Notes: generated by a model from the letters alone, not told the origin. DNA of 40,796 nt from an uncultured Clostridia bacterium (GCA_947631745.1 CANRMM010000008.1:1-40796), one strand, 5' to 3'. Positions 8,475 through 17,192 are shown, counted from the first letter of the stretch. Made by a program: numbers and translations.

Positions 8475-8509
8475 AAAATCATCAACGAAACGAAAGGAAC
8501 TAATAAAAA

Positions 8510-9178
8510 ATGAGTATTTTAGTGGCAAATCAATTATGCAAAATTTATGGACAAGGTGAGAGTGAAATCAAAGCACTTGACCATGTTTCTGTTAGCATTG
8601 AAGATGGTGAATTTGTTTCTATTATAGGAACTTCAGGAAGTGGAAAATCAACATTACTTAATATGCTTGGTGGTCTTGACAGACCTACTTCTGGTGAAGT
8701 AATTGTTTCAGGTAAAGAGATTTTTAAAATGAACGACGAAGCATTAACCATATTTAGACGCAGAAATATCGGATTTATATTTCAAAATTATAATCTGGTT
8801 CCTGTATTAAATGTATATGAAAACATAGTTCTTCCTATTGAATTAGATGGTTCCGATGTAGATAAGAAATATGTTCAGACAATTATACATATGCTTGGAC
8901 TTGAGAAAAAGTTAAAATCTATGCCAAACCAGCTTTCAGGAGGTCAGCAACAGAGAGTTGCAATTGCTCGTGCATTATCATCAAAGCCAGCAATTATTTT
9001 AGCTGATGAACCAACAGGAAATCTTGATAGTAAAACTGGAATGGATGTAATATCTTTATTAAAAATGACAAGTCGTGAATTTAATCAAACTATTGTTATG
9101 ATTACCCATAATGAAGAAATTGCATTGATGGCTGACCGTATGATTAGAATTGAAGATGGAAAAGTAGAATTGGGGTGA
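8510..9178 (+). CDS. ABC transporter ATPase (MacB/LolD-like)
   Basis: This 222-aa ATPase has Walker A GTSGSGKST, Q-loop FIFQNYNLVPVLNV, signature LSGGQQQRVAIARAL, Walker B IILADEPTGNLD and H-loop VMITHNEE. A GAAAGGAAC ribosome binding site precedes the ATG. The permease gene begins 6 nt after the stop. With the 835-aa FtsX permease and the downstream regulator/kinase pair it makes a peptide-responsive transporter module; the substrate is not known. Confidence 0.92.
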   Translation: MSILVANQLCKIYGQGESEIKALDHVSVSIEDGEFVSIIGTSGSGKSTLLNMLGGLDRPTSGEVIVSGKEIFKMNDEALTIFRRRNIGFIFQNYNLVPVLNVYENIVLPIELDGSDVDKKYVQTIIHMLGLEKKLKSMPNQLSGGQQQRVAIARALSSKPAIILADEPTGNLDSKTGMDVISLLKMTSREFNQTIVMITHNEEIALMADRMIRIEDGKVELG

Positions 9179-9184
9179 TAGAGA

Positions 9185-11692
9185 ATGTTGAATAATAATA
9201 ATCAAATAGCAGTAAATAGAATTAGCAAACGTTCTATGAAACAAAATAGAGTTCGTAATATGTTTGCAATACTTGCTATTATACTTACAACGTTTATGTT
9301 CACAACTGTATTTAGTATTGGTTTTAGTCTTGCAAAAAATATGAATGTTATGACATTGAGGGGGCAGGGAACAAAATCAACAATTTTTCTTGCAAATCCT
9401 ACAGAAGAGCAAATTTCACAGGTAAATGATTGTAAATATCTTAATGCTGCGGGTATAAATATTCACACAGGAAAAGCACAGAGTTTAGATAATTCAGAAA
9501 CAGTTATTTCTCTTGATTATTATGATAAAACAGAATTTGAAGAAAATTTTATTCCAGCAATCAGTGATTTAAAAGGAAACTATCCAACAAATAAGATGGA
9601 AATTATGCTGTCAAAAGCAGCATTAGATGCATTAGACATTGATAATCCCAAAGGTCAGATGGATATTCATGTAACCATTGACGGTAAAGATGAGGTATTT
9701 AAATTATCAGGATGGTTTACAGATTATCGTTTAAGAACGGGAGGTTTCCAGGGTTTTGTATCTAAATCTTATTATGAGAATCTTGGATTAACAGTTGAGG
9801 AAAATGGAATATTATCTATATCTGCCAAAATTGGTTCACAGGGAAAATTATTAAATGAACTTGATAAATCTGTAACTTTAGAAGATAATCAAGAATTTGA
9901 ATCTTCTTTTGATGTGCAAGATGAAAGTATTTCAAATTCAGTTATTATTGCAGCTGCAATTTGTTTAATAGGATTGATTATAGTATTTAGTGGTTATCTT
10001 TTAATTTATAATGTTATGTATATTTCTGTAACAAAAGATATACGGTTTTATGGTATGCTTAAAACTATTGGAACATCTCCAAGACAGATAAAGAAAATTG
10101 TTAAAATGCAGGCATTTCGCCTTTCTGTTATAGGCATACCAGTAGGTATTATATTTGGTACATTGGTTTCATTTTTTGCTGTACCTTATGCTCTTAATAT
10201 GTTTGGTTCAAGCATGAGTGGTGCTATGCCAACAGATATAAATTTTAATCCATTTATTTATATTGGAACAATTTTATTTGGAATTTTTACTGTTGCTGTT
10301 AGTTGTAGAAAACCATCTAAACTTGCAAGTAAAGTTTCTCCTGTAGAAGCATTGAAATATAATGGACAAAATTCTGATAAAATTAGACCTAAAAAATCTA
10401 CAGATGGTGGAAAGTTATACAAAATGGCATATCGTAATGTATTTCGTGAAAAGAAAAGAGCATTACTTGTATTCGCTTCATTGTTTATGGGAACTATGGC
10501 ATTTTTATCTACAAATTCTTTCTTTAGCAGTATGAAACTTGAGAATTATGTGGATACTTATTTACCGAATGATTATAATATTTATGTTCATGAAGATGGA
10601 GAACAAACTTATATTGACGCAGCTCATAAACTTGTTGATGATATTTCTGAAATTAATGGTATAAAAAATATAAATGTTAATCGTTTAGCTGATGCCAATA
10701 TTTTATTTGATGAAGATGTATTTCGTCCATTTTTAGAAAGTGATGCAACTAGTGAAGAAGATATTCAGGGTATGATTAAATTATATAGTAATGAAAATAG
10801 TGATGTTAAATATTCTGCACCGATAATTGGCATAGATAAAGGGATGCTTGAGCGTCATAATGAAAAAGCAAAAAGAAAGATAGATATTGAACGTTTTGAA
10901 AAAGGCGAAATATGTTTTGTTGAATCTGTAAGAACAGAAGAGCAGGCAGAACGTGTTGAGGGAAAAAATATTACTCTTGTAAATAATAAAAGTGGGAAAA
11001 AGGTTTCTATTGAAGTAGGTGTTTGTGCTATATTAGGTGATGATTATGGTATAAATATAGGATATTATCAACAATTAGGAGGAGCTCCGTCAAGTATTCT
11101 TGTAAGTCAAAGTATAATTGATGAGCTTACAGATAGTCCATCTATAAATAGTATTATTATTGACTGCGAATCAAAATTAGAAAATGATGTGACAGCTCAG
11201 ATAAAGGAACTTACAAAAACAAATCCATCTGTTTTGAATGTAGAAATTAAATCAGAAATGATTAAAGATTTTAAAACTTCAATGACGTCTATGAGTATAC
11301 TTACAGCAGGTATTTCTATTATTTTGATTTTTATTGGTATTGTTAACTTTATAAATGTAATGTTAACTGGAGTTTTTGCAAGAAGAAAAGAATTATCAGT
11401 AATGGAAAGTGTAGGTATGACACAAAAACAGGTACAAAAAATGCTTATGATGGAGGGTGTTTACTATGGTTTAATTACAATTATTTTAATTCTTACTTTG
11501 GGTAGTGGTATTACTTATATTGTCGGACAACTTTCTGAAGTTATAGCTGATTATGCAGTATTCAATTATCCTTGGTTATTGATGATTATAATTATTGCAG
11601 TTATTATGAGTATTTGTGTTATGGTTCCAGCATTAGTTTATAAAACTATTTCGAAAGACAGCATAACAGAACGTTTAAGAGGTGGAGAATAA
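9185..11692 (+). CDS. ABC transporter permease with two FtsX domains
   Basis: This is an 835-aa membrane protein made of two similar halves. The first half has a helix near residues 25-52, an extracellular domain to about 250, then three helices, with the FtsX stretch RFYGMLKTIGTSPRQIKKIV. The second half has a helix near 425-445, a second extracellular domain to about 690, then three helices, with ELSVMESVGMTQKQVQKMLM. This gives about eight helices and two large external domains, unlike the single-domain BceB at 3288. The layout fits MacB-superfamily exporters fused in tandem. It sits directly after its ATPase gene and before a strong terminator. Confidence 0.9.
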   Translation: MLNNNNQIAVNRISKRSMKQNRVRNMFAILAIILTTFMFTTVFSIGFSLAKNMNVMTLRGQGTKSTIFLANPTEEQISQVNDCKYLNAAGINIHTGKAQSLDNSETVISLDYYDKTEFEENFIPAISDLKGNYPTNKMEIMLSKAALDALDIDNPKGQMDIHVTIDGKDEVFKLSGWFTDYRLRTGGFQGFVSKSYYENLGLTVEENGILSISAKIGSQGKLLNELDKSVTLEDNQEFESSFDVQDESISNSVIIAAAICLIGLIIVFSGYLLIYNVMYISVTKDIRFYGMLKTIGTSPRQIKKIVKMQAFRLSVIGIPVGIIFGTLVSFFAVPYALNMFGSSMSGAMPTDINFNPFIYIGTILFGIFTVAVSCRKPSKLASKVSPVEALKYNGQNSDKIRPKKSTDGGKLYKMAYRNVFREKKRALLVFASLFMGTMAFLSTNSFFSSMKLENYVDTYLPNDYNIYVHEDGEQTYIDAAHKLVDDISEINGIKNINVNRLADANILFDEDVFRPFLESDATSEEDIQGMIKLYSNENSDVKYSAPIIGIDKGMLERHNEKAKRKIDIERFEKGEICFVESVRTEEQAERVEGKNITLVNNKSGKKVSIEVGVCAILGDDYGINIGYYQQLGGAPSSILVSQSIIDELTDSPSINSIIIDCESKLENDVTAQIKELTKTNPSVLNVEIKSEMIKDFKTSMTSMSILTAGISIILIFIGIVNFINVMLTGVFARRKELSVMESVGMTQKQVQKMLMMEGVYYGLITIILILTLGSGITYIVGQLSEVIADYAVFNYPWLLMIIIIAVIMSICVMVPALVYKTISKDSITERLRGGE

Positions 11693-11703
11693 TTTTTTTA
11701 ATT

Positions 11704-11735
11704 AAAAACTGCGTACTTTACAGTACGCAGTTTTT
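11704..11735 (+). terminator. Terminator of the third ABC operon
   Basis: A 14-bp stem (AAAAACTGCGTACT with AGTACGCAGTTTTT) closes a 4-nt loop, and T residues form the 3' arm. It starts 12 nt after the permease stop. Its loop and 3' arm overlap the next promoter. Confidence 0.85.
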
Positions 11736-11745
11736 ATGATATAAT
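11717..11745 (+). promoter_or_regulatory. Promoter of the third two-component pair, nested in a terminator
   Basis: TTTACA (11717-11722) and TATAAT (11740-11745) are 17 nt apart, and TGA before the -10 makes it an extended -10. The -35 lies at the loop of the upstream terminator hairpin. The regulator start is about 23 nt after the predicted transcription start. Confidence 0.75.
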
Positions 11746-11774
11746 ATTATAGAAATATTATAGAGGTGAAAATG

Positions 11775-12449
11775 ATGCAAAAAATTTTAGTTGTTGAAGA
11801 TGATGTGATTATATGTGGTGGTCTAAAAGTGTATTTAGAGAACAATGGATATAATGTAGATTGTGCTTATTCAATATCAGATGCAGAAAGTGCATTAAAG
11901 TTGCAATATAATTTAATAATATTGGATATAAATCTTCCTGATGGAAATGGTCTTGACCTTTGTAAAGAAGTAAGGAAAAATAAAAATATACCTGTAATTT
12001 TTTTAACTGCAAATGATACAGAGGAAAATATGATTGCTGGATTTGAACATGGATGTGATGATTATATTGCAAAACCATTTTCAGTTAAAATTTTAAATCA
12101 AAGAATTAAAGCAGTTTTAAGAAGGAGTCAGAGTGCCCCTCAAAATAATATTTTTACTTATAATAATTTATATGTTAATTTTGAAAAAATGCAGGTGTTT
12201 TTAAATAATAATCCCATAAAACTTTCTGCAACCGAATATAAGCTTTTAGAACTTTTAATAAAAAATAGGGGACAGGTTCTTACACGAAATATAATTTTAG
12301 AAAAGATTTGGGATTGTGATGAAAATTATGTAGATGATAATACTCTAAACGTAACTATAAGAAGACTTAGACAAAAAATTGAGATTGACCCTAAAAATCC
12401 TGAATATATAGTGACAGTGTTCGGAATAGGATATACTTTTGGTGAATGA
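11775..12449 (+). CDS. OmpR-family response regulator
   Basis: This is a 224-aa regulator. The receiver has acidic residues VVEDD at 6-10, the phosphoacceptor Asp near 51 in IILDINLPDGNG, and the Lys in YIAKPFS. The C-terminal winged helix has KLSATEYKLLELLIKN and NVTIRRLRQKIE. The track starts at GTG 11766, but AGAGGTGA at 11762-11769 is the ribosome binding site, so ATG 11775 (MQKILVVEDD) is the likely start. Its stop is followed one base later by the kinase ATG. It probably controls the ABC genes at 8510-11692 through the 11-bp repeats at 8440. Confidence 0.92.
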   Translation: MQKILVVEDDVIICGGLKVYLENNGYNVDCAYSISDAESALKLQYNLIILDINLPDGNGLDLCKEVRKNKNIPVIFLTANDTEENMIAGFEHGCDDYIAKPFSVKILNQRIKAVLRRSQSAPQNNIFTYNNLYVNFEKMQVFLNNNPIKLSATEYKLLELLIKNRGQVLTRNIILEKIWDCDENYVDDNTLNVTIRRLRQKIEIDPKNPEYIVTVFGIGYTFGE

Positions 12450-12450
12450 T

Positions 12451-13473
12451 ATGAAAAAAGAAGAATTTAATATAAAATTACAAATTATTTTTTCACTATC
12501 TTTAATAGTCACTGCTATTATTTCTGTTTCGGTTTATTTGTTATCTCAAAATATTTATATTTCAATTATTACTTTATCTGGTATGTTGTTTTTGTGTCTA
12601 ATTTCATATTTAATTCATCGTCTTGATGATAAATATATTTCAGAAATTGTAGCAGATTTATCAAGACTTACAGATGTTCTTACACAGTTAGAAGAAAAAG
12701 AAATATTTCCTTTAAACGAAGATACTATTGTTTCTAAGCTCCAGAATAAAATTACAAAACTTGCAAGAATTTTAAAAAAGAAAAATGAATCTTCATTGCA
12801 AGAGCAGGAAAATATTAAATCGCTTGTATCAGATATTTCTCATCAGCTTAAAACTCCTATTGCTAATCTTATAATGTATAGTGAATTCTTAGAAGATGAT
12901 ACAATTTCTAAAGAACAATACAAAGAATATATTAAAATTATAAAAATTTCAGTTGAGAGATTAAACTTTTTATCAGAAAGTATGATTAAAGTTTCACGTC
13001 TGGAAAGCAATTTAATTCATCTAAACATGAAAAATCAAAGTTTAAATGAAACAGTTCTTAAAGCTGTTAAAGATGTTTATGTAAAAGCGAAAAATAAAGA
13101 TATTGAAATTATTTATAATGAAGAGGCAAAAATTCCAATTTCTCATGATAGAAATTGGACATCAGAAGCATTATTTAATTTGCTTGATAATGCAATTAAA
13201 TATTCTAAAACAGGAACAAAGATTATTCTTTCAATAAAAAAATTTGGAATGTTTGTTTCTGTTGAAGTTACTGATGAAAATAATCCAATTTCTTATGAAG
13301 AAAGAAATAAAATATTTTCAAGATTTTATCGTGGAAATAATAGTTCTAATGTTGAAGGAATAGGAATAGGATTGTATTTATCAAGACAAATAATATTAAA
13401 ACAAGGCGGATATATGAATTTAAAGTCTTGTACTAAAGGGAATACTTTTTCTATTGTATTATATAATCATTGA
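12451..13473 (+). CDS. Sensor histidine kinase, two-TM
   Basis: This is a 340-aa kinase with two helices near residues 10-31 and 36-55 and almost nothing outside between them, so it also resembles transporter-coupled intramembrane sensors. The H-box is SDISHQLKTPIANL, with the histidine near 131. The N-box is LLDNAIKYSKTG and G2 is GIGIGLYLSRQI. G1 is degenerate (VTDENNPIS). I start it at ATG 12451 (MKKEEFNIK) because GGTGA lies 5 nt upstream, within the end of the regulator gene; the TTG and GTG upstream in the track look less likely. Confidence 0.88.
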   Translation: MKKEEFNIKLQIIFSLSLIVTAIISVSVYLLSQNIYISIITLSGMLFLCLISYLIHRLDDKYISEIVADLSRLTDVLTQLEEKEIFPLNEDTIVSKLQNKITKLARILKKKNESSLQEQENIKSLVSDISHQLKTPIANLIMYSEFLEDDTISKEQYKEYIKIIKISVERLNFLSESMIKVSRLESNLIHLNMKNQSLNETVLKAVKDVYVKAKNKDIEIIYNEEAKIPISHDRNWTSEALFNLLDNAIKYSKTGTKIILSIKKFGMFVSVEVTDENNPISYEERNKIFSRFYRGNNSSNVEGIGIGLYLSRQIILKQGGYMNLKSCTKGNTFSIVLYNH

Positions 13474-13476
13474 TTT

Positions 13477-13513
13477 AATAGGCTGTATAAAATAATATTT
13501 TATACAGCCTATT
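13477..13513. terminator. Shared bidirectional terminator
   Basis: An 18-bp inverted repeat (AATAGGCTGTATAAAATA and its complement) sits between the kinase stop and the convergent XRE gene, with T-rich sequence on both sides. The XRE stop codon lies inside the stem, so both convergent transcripts end on the same hairpin. Confidence 0.8.
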
Positions 13514-13922
13514 TTATATATTTATTATTAAGTAAATCTATAATATCTGCAATAGCACGAAACTGTTCTGAACGTGAAAGCGTTGACATGATTTTATGTA
13601 CATCTTCATATATATCAAATTTATTATTATCATGACTAATAGCTACATATCCGTTTTTTATTGCTTGTACATTATTATCACCATTTATGTAATTGCCAAT
13701 TATGTCAGGATTGTCAGTTCTACCTAATAAATAATCTGTAGATACTCCAAGAACAGAGGCTATATTACCTAAGGATATACATGACATTTGTTGTCCTTTG
13801 GATAGTTCGGATATAGCATTTATGTTTTTTATTCCACTTAAGCTAAGTAAATCTTTGATTTTTATACTTCTTATGCTTGCAGTTTCCTTAATTTTTTTTG
13901 CTATTTCTTGTGGATTATTCAC
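13509..13922 (-). CDS. XRE (Cro/CI)-family transcriptional regulator
   Basis: This is a regulator of about 137 aa. The N-terminal helix-turn-helix covers about residues 5-62 (IKIKDLLSLSGIKNINAISELSKG ... IASVLGVSTDYLLGRTD), a typical Cro/CI fold. A short C-terminal part (about 75-137) ends in a helical tail. The track start (MFFHEY) is probably wrong: AAGGAGG lies 8 nt before a GTG at 13922 (MNNPQEIAKKI). The partly palindromic site at 14017-14031 overlaps its promoter, which suggests self-repression. It may be of mobile-element origin, as many such small regulators are, but no other element genes are adjacent. Confidence 0.85.
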   Translation of the reverse strand: MNNPQEIAKKIKETASIRSIKIKDLLSLSGIKNINAISELSKGQQMSCISLGNIASVLGVSTDYLLGRTDNPDIIGNYINGDNNVQAIKNGYVAISHDNNKFDIYEDVHKIMSTLSRSEQFRAIADIIDLLNNKYIK

Positions 13923-13993
13923 AGATAATTCCTCCTTATTTTGTCTATATTCATGAAAAAACATCTTTTTCCTTGAGTTTCATTCTTTTTCGT

Positions 13994-14031
13994 GATATAA
14001 TAGATTTGTAATCAAGGTAAACACGTTTTAC
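13994..14031 (-). promoter_or_regulatory. Promoter/operator region of the XRE gene
   Basis: GTAAACACGTTTTAC (14017-14031) has half-sites GTAAA and TTTAC around 5 nt. On the minus strand a TATTAT/TATATC -10-like element lies at about 13994-14002, so the palindrome covers the -35 position. This fits an autorepression operator. Confidence 0.45.
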
Positions 14032-14186
14032 ATACAATTGTATTATATCATTTTAAAATTGATAAGTCAATAGAAAAAAGTAATTTTATGTCGATTTTGG
14101 AAGATTTATATTTATAATGAATAAATGTGTGAACTTTAATTATTAAAATATTGTTGTAAAGTTTATTGCAGAAGGGAAAATTAAAA

Positions 14187-14390
14187 ATGAAAAACTGGAT
14201 TGAAATTATAGGAAAAGATAATTTTTCATTAGTGAATATAAATGATTTAAGCTATATAGAAATTTCATTACCAGATGAAATTAACTTTTATACATATAAC
14301 GGGACAGTATTTACATCAAATTTCAGAGACAAGGAGAATACAATTAAATGTTATAATAAAATAAAAAAAATGCTTTGTAATGATGATTAA
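14187..14390 (+). CDS. Hypothetical 67-aa protein
   Basis: I do not recognise this protein. AGAAGGG lies 8-10 nt before an ATG at 14187 (MKNWIEIIGKDNF), which is a better start than the TTG of the track. It is short, soluble and mixed-charge, with a probable beta-rich first half (SLVNINDLSYIEISLPD) and a lysine-rich end (YNKIKKMLCNDD). It lies divergent from the XRE gene. A TATAAT about 70 nt upstream (14113-14118) lacks a convincing -35. It ends before a good terminator. It could be controlled by the XRE regulator, but that is only inferred from position. Confidence 0.6.
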   Translation: MKNWIEIIGKDNFSLVNINDLSYIEISLPDEINFYTYNGTVFTSNFRDKENTIKCYNKIKKMLCNDD

Positions 14391-14426
14391 ATAAGTTTTA
14401 TTTGAGAAAATTTAAAAATTAAAATT

Positions 14427-14472
14427 AATAAAACAGTCCTGTATATTTTGAAAATACTGAGACTGTTTTATT
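14427..14472. terminator. Bidirectional terminator between the 67-aa gene and crcB
   Basis: A 12-bp outer stem (AATAAAACAGTC with GACTGTTTTATT) has further pairing inside (GTATATTTT / GAAAATAC). A/T-rich tracts on both sides let it serve both convergent genes. Confidence 0.75.
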
Positions 14473-14482
14473 ATTATAGATA

Positions 14483-14857
14483 TTATTTAATAATCATTTC
14501 AGAAAGATATATAGAAATAAAGCTTAATATAATACTTAATGCTATATATAATAAAGAAATTAAAGCATTTCCGTTTTTGATTAAGTCTACTGATTCATAA
14601 GCAAAAGTCGAAAATGTAGTAAAACCTCCACAAATACCTACTTTAATCATTAAGAGAAGATGTGGATTAAAATATTTATTTTTTATAGCAATTGATGATA
14701 TTATACCAATAATAAAAGAACCTATTATGTTTATAGCTAATGTCTTAATAGGGAAATAACAGTTTAATTTTATAGGAATTAATCCAAACAAATATCGAGT
14801 TACAGCGCCTATAAATCCTCCAATACCTACAAAAATACAATTTAATATAATAATCAC
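14483..14857 (-). CDS. crcB: Fluoride channel CrcB/Fluc
   Basis: This 124-aa protein has four membrane helices and the Fluc family motifs: VGIGGFIGAVTRY near the start, the conserved Asn in INIIGSFIIG, and GGFTTFSTFAYES in the third helix, whose broken helix binds Na+ and fluoride. Fluc forms dual-topology dimers in the membrane that export fluoride. Length is normal. The only standard start is GTG 14857, and GGAG is just one base before it, so initiation may be weak or use a non-standard codon slightly downstream. Only one copy is in the window. I see no fluoride riboswitch upstream. Confidence 0.92.
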   Translation of the reverse strand: MIIILNCIFVGIGGFIGAVTRYLFGLIPIKLNCYFPIKTLAINIIGSFIIGIISSIAIKNKYFNPHLLLMIKVGICGGFTTFSTFAYESVDLIKNGNALISLLYIALSIILSFISIYLSEMIIK

Positions 14858-15121
14858 GCTCCAGTATATAATTTTTATTAAATTATATACTATATTTTTT
14901 GATTTTTAAATAATATAAAGTTAAACATATATTAATCCTCAAATATATTCGTAAAAATAAAATTTGGTGCAATTTAAAATTTAAATTTAAAATAAAACAA
15001 AAAATAAACATAAATAATAAAATTGAACCATGCAATTAAAAACAGTTCTTTTTAATACACGCACTGCATATAATAAAATAAATAAAAATATCAGAAAATA
15101 AAAACAATGGAGGTATATATA
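14858..15121. other. AT-rich intergenic region before spoIIIA
   Basis: This stretch between divergent crcB and spoIIIAA is very AT-rich and holds no ORF. CATATAAT at 15067-15074 resembles the -10 of sporulation sigma-E promoters (CATAnnnT), as expected for mother-cell expression of spoIIIA, but I see no convincing -35. It could equally be a sigma-A -10. A minor repeat (AATTTAAAATTTAAATTTAAAAT) lies near 14970-14992. Confidence 0.4.
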
Positions 15122-16042
15122 ATGTCAAATATCCAAATAGTCACTTCATACTTTCCACAACATATAAAGAGAATATTTAACAAAATTCCTTTTGTAAATT
15201 ATAATGAAATACAAGAAATACGATTCAGAATAAAAAGACCGCTATCCATAGGGCTTTCATCGGGAGAAAAGTTTTTAAAAATTAATGGTATGCTGACAAA
15301 TTATTATAATGAAGAAGATATATTATATATTGATAAAAAAGAAATAGAAGAAACATTTCAATCAATTTGTGAGTATTCTATTTATAAATATGCAAATGAA
15401 ATTGAAGAAGGATACATAACAATAAAAGGTGGAAATCGTGTTGGAATTTGTGGAACTGCAATATATTCTGATGAAAAACATATCCGAATATGTGATATTA
15501 GTGGTCTTAATTTTAGAATAGCAAGACAAGTTAAAAACTGTGCAAGTTATTTATATTCAAAAATTTTCTCTTGCTCACTGTCAGGATTGCTTGTTATAGG
15601 CCCTGTAAGCTCAGGAAAAACAACTATAATTCGTGATCTATGCAGAATATTAGGACAAACTTATAAAATATCTCTTATAGATTCACGAAATGAAATAGCA
15701 GGAGTATTAAATGGAATTCCACAAAATGATATTGGCATTCATACAGATGTATATGATGGGTTTATAAGGTCAAAAGGTTCTCTTATAGCATTACGTGTAA
15801 TGTCTCCACAAATAATAGTTTGTGATGAAATAGGAACTGAAGATGATGTTGATGCATTGTTAAAAATACATGGTTGTGGGGTTTGCATAATTGCTACTGC
15901 TCACGCATTATCTATAGAAGATGTATATAAACGTAAAGCTATTAAACAATTAATAGATGCAGGAGTATTTAAAAATATTGCTTTACTTGGAACTAAAGAA
16001 AAACAAGGTGAAATAATTTCAATAAAACAGGTTAATGTATGA
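15122..16042 (+). CDS. spoIIIAA: Stage III sporulation protein AA (ATPase)
   Basis: This 306-aa protein is a type II/IV secretion-like ATPase of the mother cell, thought to power or assemble the SpoIIIA-SpoIIQ channel into the forespore. Walker A is GPVSSGKTT at about 160-168 and Walker B IIVCDEIG at 231-238. The N-terminal part has the typical EIRFRIKRPLSI and GNRVGICGTA stretches. GGAGGT precedes ATG 15122 (MSNIQ); the track start at 15107 lies on the ribosome binding site itself. It is the first gene of an eight-gene operon and overlaps the next by 4 nt. Confidence 0.95.
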   Translation: MSNIQIVTSYFPQHIKRIFNKIPFVNYNEIQEIRFRIKRPLSIGLSSGEKFLKINGMLTNYYNEEDILYIDKKEIEETFQSICEYSIYKYANEIEEGYITIKGGNRVGICGTAIYSDEKHIRICDISGLNFRIARQVKNCASYLYSKIFSCSLSGLLVIGPVSSGKTTIIRDLCRILGQTYKISLIDSRNEIAGVLNGIPQNDIGIHTDVYDGFIRSKGSLIALRVMSPQIIVCDEIGTEDDVDALLKIHGCGVCIIATAHALSIEDVYKRKAIKQLIDAGVFKNIALLGTKEKQGEIISIKQVNV

Positions 16043-16545
16043 TATTAAAAGTTTTAGGTTTAATTCTTATAATTTTATGTGGAAGTTTGTCTGGATTCTT
16101 ATATTCTAATAAACTAAAACAAAAAAGCGTAGTTTTAAAAAAATTATCAAATATGATGCAGACATTACAAATTATTATGGAGTGTAATGGAGGAACTATT
16201 CAAAGATTATTAGAAATTCTTTATAATATGGACGAGTATAATAAATTTAATTTTTTAAAACAAACACAAAATTTAATGTCAAATAGTGAATCATTTTCAG
16301 TAGCCTGGAAGAAAAGCATAAAAGCAGATAATTACCTTCCTACAGAATCAGTAGAAATTCTAAAAGTATTAGGAGATAAATTAGGAAATAGTGATTTAAA
16401 CTCACAAAAATTTATATTAAATCAATCACAGATACAATTAGAATCATTATATAAAATGGCAGGAGAGGAATATAAAGAAAAGGGAAGATTATATCAAAAA
16501 ATAGGTTTGTTAATAGGGTTTGCAACAGCAATTCTACTTTGTTAA
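16039..16545 (+). CDS. spoIIIAB: Stage III sporulation protein AB
   Basis: This 168-aa mother-cell membrane protein has one helix at each end, around a helical soluble part resembling type II secretion protein GspF, as is known for SpoIIIAB. The N-terminal helix ends in a typical FLYSNKLKQKS. Its ATG overlaps the spoIIIAA stop (ATGA). Length is normal for the family. A small AT-rich hairpin (ATTAAAAGA / TCTTTTAAT, 16554-16582) lies between it and spoIIIAC. Confidence 0.9.
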   Translation: MILKVLGLILIILCGSLSGFLYSNKLKQKSVVLKKLSNMMQTLQIIMECNGGTIQRLLEILYNMDEYNKFNFLKQTQNLMSNSESFSVAWKKSIKADNYLPTESVEILKVLGDKLGNSDLNSQKFILNQSQIQLESLYKMAGEEYKEKGRLYQKIGLLIGFATAILLC

Positions 16546-16608
16546 AATCTATAATTAAAAGATAAAAAAATCTTCTTTTAATATAAAATATAAAGGAAGG
16601 AAAATAAA

Positions 16609-16803
16609 ATGGAAATCGATTTAATTTTTAAAATCGCAGGTACAGGGATTATTGTTGCAGTATTAAATCTTGTGTTGAAAAGAGCTGAAAGAGAAGAACA
16701 AGCAATGATGACAACTCTGGCAGGCCTTATTGTTGTTTTAATGTTAATTATTGATGAAATTGGTTCTCTATTTGAAAAAGTAAAAATGGTATTCGGATTA
16801 TGA
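16609..16803 (+). CDS. spoIIIAC: Stage III sporulation protein AC
   Basis: This is a 64-aa membrane protein with two helices joined by the characteristic LKRAEREEQAMM loop. The family is strongly conserved in spore formers. AAGGAAGG precedes the ATG. It overlaps spoIIIAD by 4 nt. It should form part of the membrane ring of the channel with SpoIIIAD. Confidence 0.95.
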   Translation: MEIDLIFKIAGTGIIVAVLNLVLKRAEREEQAMMTTLAGLIVVLMLIIDEIGSLFEKVKMVFGL

Positions 16804-17192
16804 TAGAAGAAACAGGAACTGCTGCTGCATTGTGCATAATAGGTGCTGTACTTGCAACATTATTAAAGCAATATTGTAGAGAACATGCTTTATTTTGTTC
16901 CATTGGTATATGTACAATGATTGTGTTGTCACTTTTATCATATTTTACTCCAATAGCAGATACAATAAATATACTCTTTACATATACTACTTTGGATTAT
17001 AAATATTTAGAGACTCTATGGAAAGCAATAGGCATATGCTATATAGTTGGAATTGCATCTGATTTATGCAAAGATAGCGGCGAAGCTACATTAGCCTCAA
17101 TAATTACTTTATGGGGACGTATAACATTATTATTTCTAACATTACCAATGTTAGAAGCGTTATTAAAAGTCATAATAGGAGTATTAAATTGA
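16800..17192 (+). CDS. spoIIIAD: Stage III sporulation protein AD
   Basis: This 130-aa membrane protein has four hydrophobic segments and the family-typical LKQYCREHA after the first helix and CKDSGEATLASIITLWGR near the C-terminus. It starts within the ATGA overlap with spoIIIAC. The stop overlaps the TTG start of spoIIIAE, so translation is coupled. Confidence 0.94.
   Translation: MIEETGTAAALCIIGAVLATLLKQYCREHALFCSIGICTMIVLSLLSYFTPIADTINILFTYTTLDYKYLETLWKAIGICYIVGIASDLCKDSGEATLASIITLWGRITLLFLTLPMLEALLKVIIGVLN

Noticed and set aside
14858-15000. Fluoride riboswitch for crcB
   Set aside because: I could not find the conserved motif parts on the minus strand. The region is almost only A and T.
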